This document shows, one piece after another, positions 17,386-25,309 of a DNA stretch of 38,740 bases (position 1 is its first letter; each line of letters begins with the position of its first letter). The position numbers and the translations under genes were made by a program. Under the pieces are notes generated by a model. It did not search any database. It was not told where the DNA came from and saw only the letters and a list, made by a program, of their open reading frames with translations. The stretch comes from an uncultured Blautia sp. (GTDB lineage: Bacteria; Bacillota; Clostridia; Lachnospirales; Lachnospiraceae). The stretch is taken from the NCBI GenBank assembly GCA_934394595.1, contig CAKRRX010000011.1, forward strand, positions 1 to 38,740, read 5' to 3'.

Positions 17386-17580
17386 AGAATAACTGGGAAA
17401 TACACGACGAAAAAAACGAAAAAAACGGACTGTTTTTTGGTAATAACTGTTCAAAAAAAAAGAAAACTCCGAAAAATCAGAATCTGAAGCCGGGGATTTT
17501 CCCTGATAATGAGAGCGGTTTTGTATAAATTTACCTATGAACTCTGTAAAAACAGCTGTCAAGGGGGAATCTGGGAAAAC

Positions 17581-17609
17581 TTGCAAAAAAGAAAAAAACG
17601 TAGTATCCT
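17581..17609 (+). promoter_or_regulatory. Promoter for the Lys/Ala-rich protein gene
   Basis: TTGCAA (17581-17586), a 17-bp A-rich spacer and TATCCT (17604-17609) lie about 50 bp before the ATG at 17661. The preceding gap from 17386 is A-rich; I find no convincing recG terminator or small gene in it. Confidence 0.6.
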
Positions 17610-17660
17610 AACATAGAAGCAAGAATGAAGAATATATTCACCGTCAAGGAGGCTATTATA

Positions 17661-18152
17661 ATGGCTACAAAGAGAACTACAAAAAAAGCAGAAACAATGG
17701 CAGCCAAGAAAAATGCCGCTAAAGCTACAGTTGCAAAGACTGTTGAGGCACCAGTGGCAGAAGTAAAGGCAGAGCCGTCTAAAGCAGAGACAGTAAAGGC
17801 AGTTGTTGCAGAGACCGTTAAAGCTGCTACAGAGACTGTCAAAGAAGCTGTTAAAGAGACCGCTGCAAAAGCTGCTGCACCAAAGGCTGAAACAAAGAAA
17901 GAAGTTAAGAAGCCTGCAACCAGAAGAACTGCCGCAAAGAAAGCAGCTGCAGTGACAGAAGTATATTTCCAGTATTCTGGAAAAGAGATCGCTTCCAAAG
18001 ATTTGGTGTCTAATGTGAAAAAAGCTTGGATAGAGATGACCGGAAAGAAAGAAGAAGACATCCAGGATGTAAAAGTTTACGTGAACTCAGATGAGAATAA
18101 GGCATACTATGTAGTAAACGGTGAAGCAGAGGGAAATTACATCGAACTGTAA
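17661..18152 (+). CDS. DUF6465-like protein with Lys/Ala-rich N-terminal tail
   Basis: The 163-residue protein has two parts. Residues 1 to about 97 consist almost only of Ala, Lys, Thr, Val and Glu, with histone-H1-like repeats (KAVVAETVKAATETVKEAVK and PATRRTAAKKAAA). A compact C-terminal domain of about 65 residues follows (EVYFQYSGKEIASKDLVSNV through VKVYVNSDENKAYYVVNG), which matches my memory of DUF6465 in Lachnospiraceae. The tail suggests nucleic-acid or polyanion binding, but this is composition-based inference. The start at ATG 17661 has AAGGAGG 7 nt upstream; an upstream in-frame ATG at 17625 lacks such a site. It is a single-gene unit with its own promoter and terminator. Confidence 0.75.
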   Translation: MATKRTTKKAETMAAKKNAAKATVAKTVEAPVAEVKAEPSKAETVKAVVAETVKAATETVKEAVKETAAKAAAPKAETKKEVKKPATRRTAAKKAAAVTEVYFQYSGKEIASKDLVSNVKKAWIEMTGKKEEDIQDVKVYVNSDENKAYYVVNGEAEGNYIEL

Positions 18153-18168
18153 TCCTTCAAAAAAAAGA

Positions 18169-18210
18169 GGCTCCGGCAGACTGTCTGGTACAGTGTCCGG
18201 GGCTTTTTTT
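18169..18210 (+). terminator. Strong intrinsic terminator
   Basis: GCTCCGG (18170-18176) pairs with CCGGGGC (18197-18203), with an inner ACTGT/ACAGT stem. Seven T residues follow (18204-18210). Confidence 0.88.
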
Positions 18211-18247
18211 GTGTAACAGGAAATCTGGATTCTTTCCTGTAAACCTC

Positions 18248-18276
18248 TGGACAAAAGCCTTCAAATAAGCTAAAAT
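18248..18276 (+). promoter_or_regulatory. Promoter of miaB
   Basis: TGGACA (18248-18253), a 17-bp spacer and TAAAAT (18271-18276) give an expected start near 18283, about 70 nt before the miaB ATG. Confidence 0.6.
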
Positions 18277-18298
18277 ATTTTTATCAAAAGTAATCAGG

Positions 18299-18326
18299 AT
18301 ACCCCCATATGCAAGGGGGTATTTTT
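18299..18326 (+). terminator. Terminator-like hairpin in the miaB leader
   Basis: ATACCCCC (18299-18306) pairs perfectly with GGGGGTAT (18315-18322), and T residues run on to 18326. It lies downstream of the predicted miaB promoter, so it would sit near +17 to +44 of the miaB transcript and could act as an attenuator. Confidence 0.7.
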
Positions 18327-18352
18327 CTGCTACAGAACAGAAAGGAAAAAAT

Positions 18353-19798
18353 ATGTTTAATGAAATTGATTTCAGCAAAATAGATATTACCTCTGAACCA
18401 CCTGTAAAAGAAACAGAGCGTCAGTACTATTATATGGCAAAGCTGGCTGCGATGGTTACTCTCAAAGAGCAGGAACTGGGCCGTCCTGTCACATACTGTC
18501 TGCAGACCTTTGGATGCCAGATGAATGAAAAACAGTCAGAAGTTGTTGCAGGAATCATGGACGAGATCGGTTTTAAACGTCAGGAAACAGAGAATGCGGA
18601 CATTGTGATCTACAACACCTGTACCGTCCGTGAGAATGCCAATCTGAAAGTATATGGCCGTCTTGGCAAGCTTCACAGTCTGAAGAAATCCAATCCGGAT
18701 ATGAAGATTGCCCTTTTTGGCTGTATGATGCAGGAAAAACAGGTAGTAGATAAGATTCGCAAGGACTATCCTTTTGTAAATCTGGTATTTGGTACCCATA
18801 ATATTTTCAAATTTGCAGAGCTGTTCTACGAAATGGAGAACCGGGACAGCCAGCTCATTGACATCTGGGACAGCACGGATAAGATTGTGGAAGAACTTCC
18901 CACAGAGCGCAATTATTCTTTCAAATCTGGTGTGAATATTATGTTTGGATGCAACAATTTCTGCAGCTACTGTATCGTACCTTATGTAAGAGGTCGTGAA
19001 CGTAGCCGTGAGCCGGAGGCTATTGTCAAAGAGATTGAGGCATTGGTTGCAGATGGTGTGACAGAAGTCATGCTTCTGGGTCAGAATGTAAACTCCTATG
19101 GGAAAACACTGGAGAATCCGGTGACTTTTGCACAGCTTCTGGAGATGGTTGAAGCCATTCCGGGTCTGAGGCGGATCCGTTTTATGACTTCCCATCCAAA
19201 GGATCTTTCCGATGAGCTGATCCAGTATATGGGAAGGAGCAAGAAGGTCTGCCATCATCTCCATCTGCCTATGCAGTCCGGAAGCAGCCGTATCCTGAAG
19301 GTGATGAACCGTCACTATGACAAGGAGAAATATCTTGATCTTGTGGAGAAAATCCGTAAGGCAGTGCCGGATATTTCCCTTACCACAGATATTATTGTGG
19401 GATTCCCGGGAGAGACAGAGGAAGATTTCCAGGAGACTCTGGATGTGGTGGAGAAAGCCTGCTTTGATACTGCTTTTACATTTATTTATTCCAAGAGAAG
19501 CGGAACTCCTGCTGCCAAAATGGAAGATCAGGTGCCTGAGGATGTGGTAAAAGATCGTTTTGACCGTCTTTTGAAGCTTGTCCAGGAAAAGGGAAGAGAG
19601 GCATCTTCCAGATTCCAGGGAGAAGTACAGGAAGTGCTGGTAGAGACAGAGAGCAAGGAAAAGGGAATCTTTACCGGAAGAACACAGTATAATCTTCTGG
19701 TACATTTTTCGGGAACAGAGGATCTTCTTGGAAAATATATTAAAGTACGTCTTGATACCTGCAAAGGATTCTATTATCTTGGCAGTAGAGTGGAATAG
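18353..19798 (+). CDS. miaB: tRNA-2-methylthio-N6-dimethylallyladenosine synthase MiaB
   Basis: MiaB is a radical-SAM methylthiotransferase that adds a methylthio group to i6A37 of tRNAs reading UNN codons. The 481-residue protein has the N-terminal cluster-binding domain (TFGCQMNEKQSE, with C55, C90 and C124). The radical-SAM cluster motif is CNNFCSYC (C200, C204, C207), and a C-terminal TRAM domain ends the protein. The HHLHLPMQSGS and TTDIIVGFPGETEEDF segments are typical. An N-terminal extension of about 45 residues precedes the core, as in other Clostridia. The ATG at 18353 follows AAAGGAAAAAAT. Confidence 0.96.
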   Translation: MFNEIDFSKIDITSEPPVKETERQYYYMAKLAAMVTLKEQELGRPVTYCLQTFGCQMNEKQSEVVAGIMDEIGFKRQETENADIVIYNTCTVRENANLKVYGRLGKLHSLKKSNPDMKIALFGCMMQEKQVVDKIRKDYPFVNLVFGTHNIFKFAELFYEMENRDSQLIDIWDSTDKIVEELPTERNYSFKSGVNIMFGCNNFCSYCIVPYVRGRERSREPEAIVKEIEALVADGVTEVMLLGQNVNSYGKTLENPVTFAQLLEMVEAIPGLRRIRFMTSHPKDLSDELIQYMGRSKKVCHHLHLPMQSGSSRILKVMNRHYDKEKYLDLVEKIRKAVPDISLTTDIIVGFPGETEEDFQETLDVVEKACFDTAFTFIYSKRSGTPAAKMEDQVPEDVVKDRFDRLLKLVQEKGREASSRFQGEVQEVLVETESKEKGIFTGRTQYNLLVHFSGTEDLLGKYIKVRLDTCKGFYYLGSRVE

Positions 19799-19902
19799 TA
19801 GGATTTGTGGTGAAAATTACCAAAAAAATATTAATATTTATTTAGAAATTGAAAAATATATTGAAATATGTAAAAAAATAGTGCAAAATAGGAGTATATA
19901 TT

Positions 19903-21015
19903 TTGACTGGAAAGGCGGCACCTATTTTGTTAGAGAAATCAGGCAACCGTTTTGTGAATGTCCTTAAGCGAGAAGCAATCCATGAGAATGAGCCACAGAG
20001 GATTCTTTTTCTCGTACGGATTATCCTGCTTGTTCTGTGTGTGTATTATTTGATTTTTCCTGTAGTGATGTATCTGATGGCACCGGGGAATCCAGGATGG
20101 CTGGGAATTATTTTTGAACTGCTTGGAATTGGGGTATTATGCCTGACTTATACTGTGCGGGTACATACCAGCGTGATCCTGTGTGTGACGTTGCAGCTTG
20201 GGTGGGTGATCTGCCATCTGATCCTGTATGGGTGGGACTGTGGTATCCAGCATCTGATGTTTTCCATGATCGTGCTGACTTATTTTTCTCTCTACAATGC
20301 TCTGCTTTATAAGGTATTGTATACAGTACTTTTGTTTGCAGTACGTTTTGGATTGTTTATGTACTGCAGGATTTATACAGCTGTTTATCCACTATCAGAG
20401 TCTACTACGGTTACGCTTCAGATCCTCAGTACGATTCTGACTTTTGTCCTTATGGGGATTACCTGCGGTATGTTCAGTTCCAATGTGGAATCAGCTGAAA
20501 AGAAGCTTGTGCTTTACAATGAATCCCTGAAGCGTCAGGCTGCTACAGATCCCCTTACCGGTCTGTGGAACCGCAGGCAGATGATGCAGTATATCACGGA
20601 TTTTCGGAAGAAAGAACCAGAGATGCTCTTTACTTTTGGAATGGGGGATATTGATTTTTTCAAGAAGATCAATGATAACTGGGGACATGACTGTGGGGAT
20701 GCAGTTCTGGTATGGATCACAGGACATATGAAGAAGACCCTTTCCGGATGCGGAAAGTTGTGCAGATGGGGCGGAGAGGAATTTGTTTTCTTTTTTCCAA
20801 ATATGAATGGAGAACAGGTATGCGAAGTGCTGAGTGAATTGCGTTCGAATATTGACAATGATCCATTTGACTGGAAGGGAGAGTGGATTCCGATTACCAT
20901 GACCTTTGGTGTGGAAGAAAATGATTTTCAGTCCAGCATTGATACGTTGCTGAAGAATGTAGATGACAAACTCTATATGGGAAAAGTCCAGGGTAGAGAC
21001 CGTGTGATTTATTAA
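19903..21015 (+). CDS. Membrane-bound diguanylate cyclase (GGDEF)
   Basis: GGDEF enzymes make cyclic di-GMP from two GTP. The 370-residue protein has six or so hydrophobic helices (about 34-190), then a GGDEF domain starting ATDPLTGLWNRR (214-225). The metal and substrate motif FGMGDIDFFKKIND is present and the active site is RWGGEEF (GGEEF at 290-294), so catalysis is plausible. The product-inhibition site RxxD that normally lies just upstream is absent (SGCGK there). The start is TTG 19903, eight nt after GGAG; the preceding gap is very AT-rich. It may be cotranscribed with miaB, as no terminator separates them. Confidence 0.88.
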   Translation: MTGKAAPILLEKSGNRFVNVLKREAIHENEPQRILFLVRIILLVLCVYYLIFPVVMYLMAPGNPGWLGIIFELLGIGVLCLTYTVRVHTSVILCVTLQLGWVICHLILYGWDCGIQHLMFSMIVLTYFSLYNALLYKVLYTVLLFAVRFGLFMYCRIYTAVYPLSESTTVTLQILSTILTFVLMGITCGMFSSNVESAEKKLVLYNESLKRQAATDPLTGLWNRRQMMQYITDFRKKEPEMLFTFGMGDIDFFKKINDNWGHDCGDAVLVWITGHMKKTLSGCGKLCRWGGEEFVFFFPNMNGEQVCEVLSELRSNIDNDPFDWKGEWIPITMTFGVEENDFQSSIDTLLKNVDDKLYMGKVQGRDRVIY

Positions 21016-21034
21016 AGCCAGAGCTGATTCTTAT

Positions 21035-21085
21035 AAAAGAAAGAGACAAAAACTCCCTTTTAAGGGGAGCCTGTCTCTTTCTTTT
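21035..21085. terminator. Bidirectional terminator between the GGDEF and AraC genes
   Basis: AAAAGAAAGAGACA (21035-21048) and its exact complement (21072-21085) form a perfect 14-bp outer stem, with an inner CTCCC/GGGAG helix. Its right arm lies inside the last codons of the AraC-type gene. Confidence 0.85.
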
Positions 21086-21911
21086 TCTTTTTGGCTTCAC
21101 GGCGGTAGCTTCCGGCAGTGGTGTTACAATATCTGCGAAAGCTCTGGGAGAGATAGCTCTGGGAAGAAAAACCGGTCAGATGGGCGATATCGGAAATATC
21201 ATAATCTGAATTTTCCAGAAGCTCCTTGCACACATCGATCCGTCTCTGATTCAGATAGTTGATGGGGGAAATTCCATAATACTTGGTAAATTCGTGGCTG
21301 AGGTAATACTTGTTCAGATGGCTGAGCTGGGAAAGGGTATCCAGGGTGATGTCCTCGCTGTAGTTGGCATCCAGATATCGCTTGATGGCGGCGCACTCTT
21401 TGCTAGGGTGCTGGGAAGGCACCAGACGGAAACCGGAATCTGTGATGCGGCGCAGCAGTGTGATCAGGATTGCCAGCATATGTTTGCAGATTTCTTCATA
21501 TCCTTCGCTCTGAGTATCTAACTCATGAAAAAGAGAACTGAAATAGAAGAGAAGATCTGCTTTTTTTTGTCGGCAGTTAAACTTCTGAAATTCTCTGTGG
21601 TCATCAAAAGAAAAACAGATCCCATCCACACCTACTGTGAAATAGGAAAGTGGCGGTGTTCCTTTGGAAAGCTCTGTGTGAAGAATATGAGGATTCACAA
21701 TGATCAGGTCATCCTTGGAAATAGAAAAAATCTGATCTTCGATCACGAACTTTCCTTTTCCATCCCTTACATAAAAAAGTTCAGTAAAAGCGTGGGTATG
21801 GGGAATGCTGGGCCAGTCCCCCTCATAACAGGAAGCAGAGGCATTGATCAGCACAGCTTCCTGGGTTAACTCGTTTTCCTCAGGACTAAAGCGCAGGGAT
21901 CTGGTACTCAT
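21060..21911 (-). CDS. AraC family transcriptional regulator
   Basis: The 283-residue protein has an N-terminal cupin sensor domain (HTHAFTELFYVRDGKGKFVI, then DLIIVNPHILHTE) and a C-terminal double helix-turn-helix. That C-terminal domain runs from AAIKRYLDANYSEDITLDTL through YGISPINYLNQRRID to TGFSSQSYLSQSFRRY. The start is ATG at 21911 on the minus strand, preceded by AGGAGACTTTT; an in-frame ATG at 21992 lacks a site. It is divergent from the sugar transporter genes across a 335-bp AT-rich gap and is the likely local, glycan-responsive regulator of that operon. Confidence 0.92.
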   Translation of the reverse strand: MSTRSLRFSPEENELTQEAVLINASASCYEGDWPSIPHTHAFTELFYVRDGKGKFVIEDQIFSISKDDLIIVNPHILHTELSKGTPPLSYFTVGVDGICFSFDDHREFQKFNCRQKKADLLFYFSSLFHELDTQSEGYEEICKHMLAILITLLRRITDSGFRLVPSQHPSKECAAIKRYLDANYSEDITLDTLSQLSHLNKYYLSHEFTKYYGISPINYLNQRRIDVCKELLENSDYDISDIAHLTGFSSQSYLSQSFRRYCNTTAGSYRREAKKKKKETGSP

Positions 21912-22246
21912 AAAAGTCTCCTTTCTGTTAAAAACAAGAATACGCAAGATAAATATAAAAGAAAAAGCAAACTGAAAACATGCCCCCCACAACTGTACAT
22001 AATTTGGAAAAATTCATAAAAACATATAAAAAGGCGAAAAATAATTTAGCGAATTGCAGTATAAAAAGCGAAAATAAAAAAATATTTTGAAGCTAAATGT
22101 ATAATAGCATAATGTCCCATAAAAAGCAATATATCTAAAAAACAAAGCAAAAACGGTCTTGATAATAAAGCGCAAAAAAAGTATTCTATAAGCAGAAAGC
22201 AACGAAAAGAAAATTCTCAAAATATTTTCAAGGAGGAAAGGTATTT
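21912..22246. repeat. AT-rich divergent control region with short direct repeats
   Basis: This 335-bp gap holds no gene. A motif close to ATAAAAAGCGAAAA recurs: 22026-22040 (ATAAAAAGGCGAAAA), 22061-22074 (ATAAAAAGCGAAAA), and weaker copies at 22119-22131 and near 22164-22180. These are candidate AraC-family operators, by position only. In such AT-rich DNA chance similarity is possible. Confidence 0.35.
22159..22187 (+). promoter_or_regulatory. Promoter of the glycan-uptake operon
   Basis: TTGATA (22159-22164), a 17-bp spacer and TATTCT (22182-22187) lie about 60 bp upstream of the solute-binding protein gene. A weak core promoter would fit activation by an AraC-type protein. Confidence 0.55.
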
Positions 22247-23533
22247 ATGAAGAAAAAAGGATTTTTAAGCGTATTACTGGCAGCAGCTATGGTTTCATCC
22301 ATGGTGGCAGCGGTTCCGGCAGCAGCAGAGGAAGGTGGAGACGAGACCTTAACTGTATGGTGCTGGGATCCGAATTTCAATATTTATGCAATGCAGCAGG
22401 CTGAGAAAATCTATCAGGCAGATCACCCGAATTTCAAACTGGACATTCAGGAGAATGTTTACAGTGACATTGAGACCAAGCTGATCACAGCTGCAAATTC
22501 CGGTGACTACAGCACACTTCCGGATATTTTCCTGATGCAGGATTATTCCTACCACAAAAACGTAGCAAACTTCCCGGATGTATTTACAGAGCTGACAGAT
22601 TCCGGAATTGATTTCTCCCAGTTCTCTGCCGGTAAGCTTGCAGATTCTACAGTAGATGGCAAGAACTACGGTGTACCTTTTGACAATGGCGCTACTATCA
22701 TGGCTATCCGTTCTGACATCGTAGAGGAAGCCGGACTTACAACAGATGATTTCAACAATATCACCTGGTCTCAGTTTATGGAACTTGCGAAAACAGTAAA
22801 AGAGAAAACCGGTACTCCGATGCTGACCACTTCCGGCGGTTCCGAGCTTGTACTGGAAATGCTTCAGTCAGCTGGAAATTCTCCGATCGTTGACGGCGAA
22901 GTAAAGATTGCAGATAATGAAGTTCTTGCAAAAGCAGTTGAGACTTATGCAGAGCTTGTAAACGAAGGTTATATGACAGAGTACACAGACTGGGATAAAT
23001 ATATTGCATCCATGAATAATGGAGAGGCAGCTGGTGTGATCAACGGATGCTGGATCATGTCTTCCATTCAGGCAGCAGAGGATCAGTCCGGAAAATGGAC
23101 TATCGTAGATATGCCTGCACTTGATGATGTAGAAGGTGCTACCAATTATGCAAACTGCGGTGGTGCAAGCTGGGCTGTATCTTCCAACTGCAAGAATACA
23201 GAGCTGGCATATGACTTCCTGAATTCTACATTTGGCGGAAGCGTAGAGCTGTATGATGATCTTCTTGTAAATGCAGGTGCAATTGCAAGTTATCTTCCGG
23301 CAGCAGAATCTGATGTATATCAGGAAGCATCTGAATTCTACGGCGGACAGAAGGTATATGCAGATATCGTAGACTATGCAAGCAAAGTTCCGGCATTCGA
23401 CTGCGGTGCTTACTATTCAGATGTAAGAAGTGCCCTTACAGACGTTGTAACAAATGTTGTACAGGATGGTGCTGATGTTGTTGCTGAACTTCAGAACGCA
23501 CAGGACACTGTTGAGTTTAATATCGAAGGTTAA
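22247..23533 (+). CDS. ABC transporter sugar-binding protein (family 1)
   Basis: This is the extracellular binding component of a carbohydrate ABC importer. The 428-residue protein opens with a signal peptide (MKKKGFLSVLLAAAMVSS) ending near AVPAAAEE, a signal-peptidase-I-like AxA site. There is no lipobox Cys, unusual for a Gram-positive binding protein. The mature part shows the family 1 pattern: TLTVWCWDPNF, a helix resembling AEKIYQADHP, PDIFLMQDY, DGKNYGVPFDNGATIM and EAAGVINGCWIMSS. ATG 22247 follows AAGGAGGAAAGGTATTT. It is the first gene of the operon and is separated from the permeases by a strong hairpin. The substrate is inferred from the downstream enzymes (lacto-N-biose or galacto-N-biose containing glycans). 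Confidence 0.92.
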   Translation: MKKKGFLSVLLAAAMVSSMVAAVPAAAEEGGDETLTVWCWDPNFNIYAMQQAEKIYQADHPNFKLDIQENVYSDIETKLITAANSGDYSTLPDIFLMQDYSYHKNVANFPDVFTELTDSGIDFSQFSAGKLADSTVDGKNYGVPFDNGATIMAIRSDIVEEAGLTTDDFNNITWSQFMELAKTVKEKTGTPMLTTSGGSELVLEMLQSAGNSPIVDGEVKIADNEVLAKAVETYAELVNEGYMTEYTDWDKYIASMNNGEAAGVINGCWIMSSIQAAEDQSGKWTIVDMPALDDVEGATNYANCGGASWAVSSNCKNTELAYDFLNSTFGGSVELYDDLLVNAGAIASYLPAAESDVYQEASEFYGGQKVYADIVDYASKVPAFDCGAYYSDVRSALTDVVTNVVQDGADVVAELQNAQDTVEFNIEG

Positions 23534-23555
23534 GGGATTAACTAGTTTTAAAGAG

Positions 23556-23597
23556 GGCTGCCGCAAAATACAAAGGCGTAATTTGCGGCAGCCTTTT
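23556..23597 (+). terminator. Intercistronic hairpin between binding protein and permease genes
   Basis: GGCTGCCGCAAA (23556-23567) and TTTGCGGCAGCC (23582-23593) form a perfect 12-bp stem followed by TTTT. It lies 17 nt before the permease start, so it probably causes partial termination or 3' protection. That would give more binding protein than permease. Confidence 0.8.
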
Positions 23598-23613
23598 CTT
23601 CAGGAGGATACAT

Positions 23614-24501
23614 ATGTCAAAATCAAGAAAAAAGATGAGCAATCAGAAGAAGCATAACCTCATCGGCTGGGCATTTTTGCTTCCTGCTTCTATCCTGATT
23701 TTTGTCTTCTGTTTTTATCCCATGTTCCAGGCAATCCTGCTTTCCTTCAAAAAGGGAATGGGTGCAGCACAGACCTGGACAGGACTTTCCAATTATGCCA
23801 GAATTTTAAAGGATAAGACATTCCGGCAGTGCCTGTTTAATACGGTCTTTTATTTCATCATTCAGGTGCCGATCATGCTGATCCTTGCCCTGATTCTGGC
23901 ACAGCTTCTGAATGATACCAGAATCCGCTTCAAGGGGCTTTTTCGAACTATGATCTTTTTGCCCTGTGCCACTTCTCTGGTATCCTATTCCATGATTTTT
24001 AAGTCTTTGTTTGCAGATGACGGATTTGTGAATATGGTTCTTACCCATATCGGCATGTCCCCGGTTGCCTGGTTTCAGAATACATGGGCAGCAAGGGCGG
24101 TAATCATCATCGCACTGGTCTGGAGATGGACCGGATATAATATGGTATTTTATCTTGCAGGCTTGCAGAATATCGATCAGTCTGTGTATGAGGCAAGCCG
24201 GATCGACGGAGCTACCGCAACACAGCAGTTCTTTAAGATTACCATTCCGTTGTTAAAACCTACGATTCTTCTTACAGCCATCATGTCCACTTCCGGTACC
24301 TTACAGCTGTTTGATGAATCTGTAAACCTTACAGCAGGTGGTCCTGGAAAATCAACCATGACCCTTGCCCATTACATCTTCAATATTTCCTTTGTGGAAA
24401 CACCGAAGTTTAATTACGCAGCTGCATTGTCCGTATTTATTCTTGTTTCTGTGGCAATTCTGTCTGCAATCCAGATGAAAGTAGGTGACAGTCGTGACTA
24501 A
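23614..24501 (+). CDS. ABC sugar permease (MalF/UgpA-like)
   Basis: One of two membrane subunits of the importer. The 295-residue protein has six predicted helices, the first beginning LIGWAFLLPASILIFVF. The cytoplasmic EAA loop that docks the ATPase is intact (EASRIDGATATQQFFKITIP). ATG 23614 follows AGGAGGATACAT. Its stop overlaps the next permease start. No ATPase gene is found in the locus. Confidence 0.94.
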   Translation: MSKSRKKMSNQKKHNLIGWAFLLPASILIFVFCFYPMFQAILLSFKKGMGAAQTWTGLSNYARILKDKTFRQCLFNTVFYFIIQVPIMLILALILAQLLNDTRIRFKGLFRTMIFLPCATSLVSYSMIFKSLFADDGFVNMVLTHIGMSPVAWFQNTWAARAVIIIALVWRWTGYNMVFYLAGLQNIDQSVYEASRIDGATATQQFFKITIPLLKPTILLTAIMSTSGTLQLFDESVNLTAGGPGKSTMTLAHYIFNISFVETPKFNYAAALSVFILVSVAILSAIQMKVGDSRD

Positions 24502-25309
24502 AGGCAAGTTTAAGCTTGGAATTTCTTATGCGATTTTGACCATCGCAAGCCTTTTGTCTGTATTTCCGCTGTATTATATGTTCTGCGGAGCTACAAACAA
24601 AAGCATTGATATTGTTCGGGGACGTCTGATCCCGGGAAGTTATTTGATAGAAAACTTTAAATGCCTCACAGAAAACCAGAATCTGGGACTGGCAATGTTT
24701 AACTCTTTTCGAAATGCCATCCTGATCACAGTGATTGCCCTTCTGGTTTGTTCCATAGCAGGTTACGGATTTGAGATTTATCACGACAAGGGAAAAGATT
24801 TTCTTATGAAGATCCTTCTTCTTGCCATGATGCTTCCGTTTGTGGCATTGATGATCCCGCTTTTCAAAATGTTTTCTACCATGAAGCTGGTAAACAGCTG
24901 GATCGCACTGGTACTGCCATCCATTTCCACACCTTTTCTGATCATGATGTTCCGGCAGGCATCCAGATCCTTCCCTATTGATATTATTGAGGCCAGTCGT
25001 CTGGAGGGGATGAGTGAAATTGGAATCTTTTTCAAAATGTATATGCCCATTATGAAATCTACCTATGGTGCAGCTATGACTGTGACCTTTATGAATGCAT
25101 GGAACAACTATCTGTGGCCGAAGGTTATTCTTCAGGATAACAGCTCCATCACTATGCCTATGCTGGTTGCAAACTTAAAAAGTGGTTACAGCGTGGATTA
25201 TGGAATGCTGATGCTGGGAGTTCTGATCTGTACCCTTCCTACAGCGATCATTTTCTTCTGTCTGCAGAAGAGCTTTTCCAATGGCCTTACAGGAGCAGTA
25301 AAATCATGA
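24494..25309 (+). CDS. ABC sugar permease (MalG/UgpE-like)
   Basis: The second membrane subunit, about 271 residues and six helices. It has the EAA loop EASRLEGMSEIGIFFKMYMP and the family-typical NAWNNYLWPKVIL. The GTG at 24494 has AGGTGA 5 nt upstream; an in-frame GTG at 24485 would give three more residues and is an alternative. It overlaps the first permease by 8 nt and the next gene by 4 nt (ATGA), indicating translational coupling. Confidence 0.93.
   Translation: MTKGKFKLGISYAILTIASLLSVFPLYYMFCGATNKSIDIVRGRLIPGSYLIENFKCLTENQNLGLAMFNSFRNAILITVIALLVCSIAGYGFEIYHDKGKDFLMKILLLAMMLPFVALMIPLFKMFSTMKLVNSWIALVLPSISTPFLIMMFRQASRSFPIDIIEASRLEGMSEIGIFFKMYMPIMKSTYGAAMTVTFMNAWNNYLWPKVILQDNSSITMPMLVANLKSGYSVDYGMLMLGVLICTLPTAIIFFCLQKSFSNGLTGAVKS

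Noticed and set aside
17440..17520. Possible recG terminator (GGGA/TCCC and A/T-rich runs)
   Set aside because: The stem is too short and the T run is not placed after it.
18536..19705. 389-codon open frame antisense to miaB
   Set aside because: It mirrors the codon pattern of miaB, has low-complexity His/Leu/Phe-rich content, and lacks a convincing family match; miaB itself is unmistakable.
22055..22085. Possible catabolite-responsive (cre) element around AAAAAGCGAAAATA
   Set aside because: It lacks the flanking TG and CA needed for the cre consensus; better viewed as part of a local AT-rich repeat.
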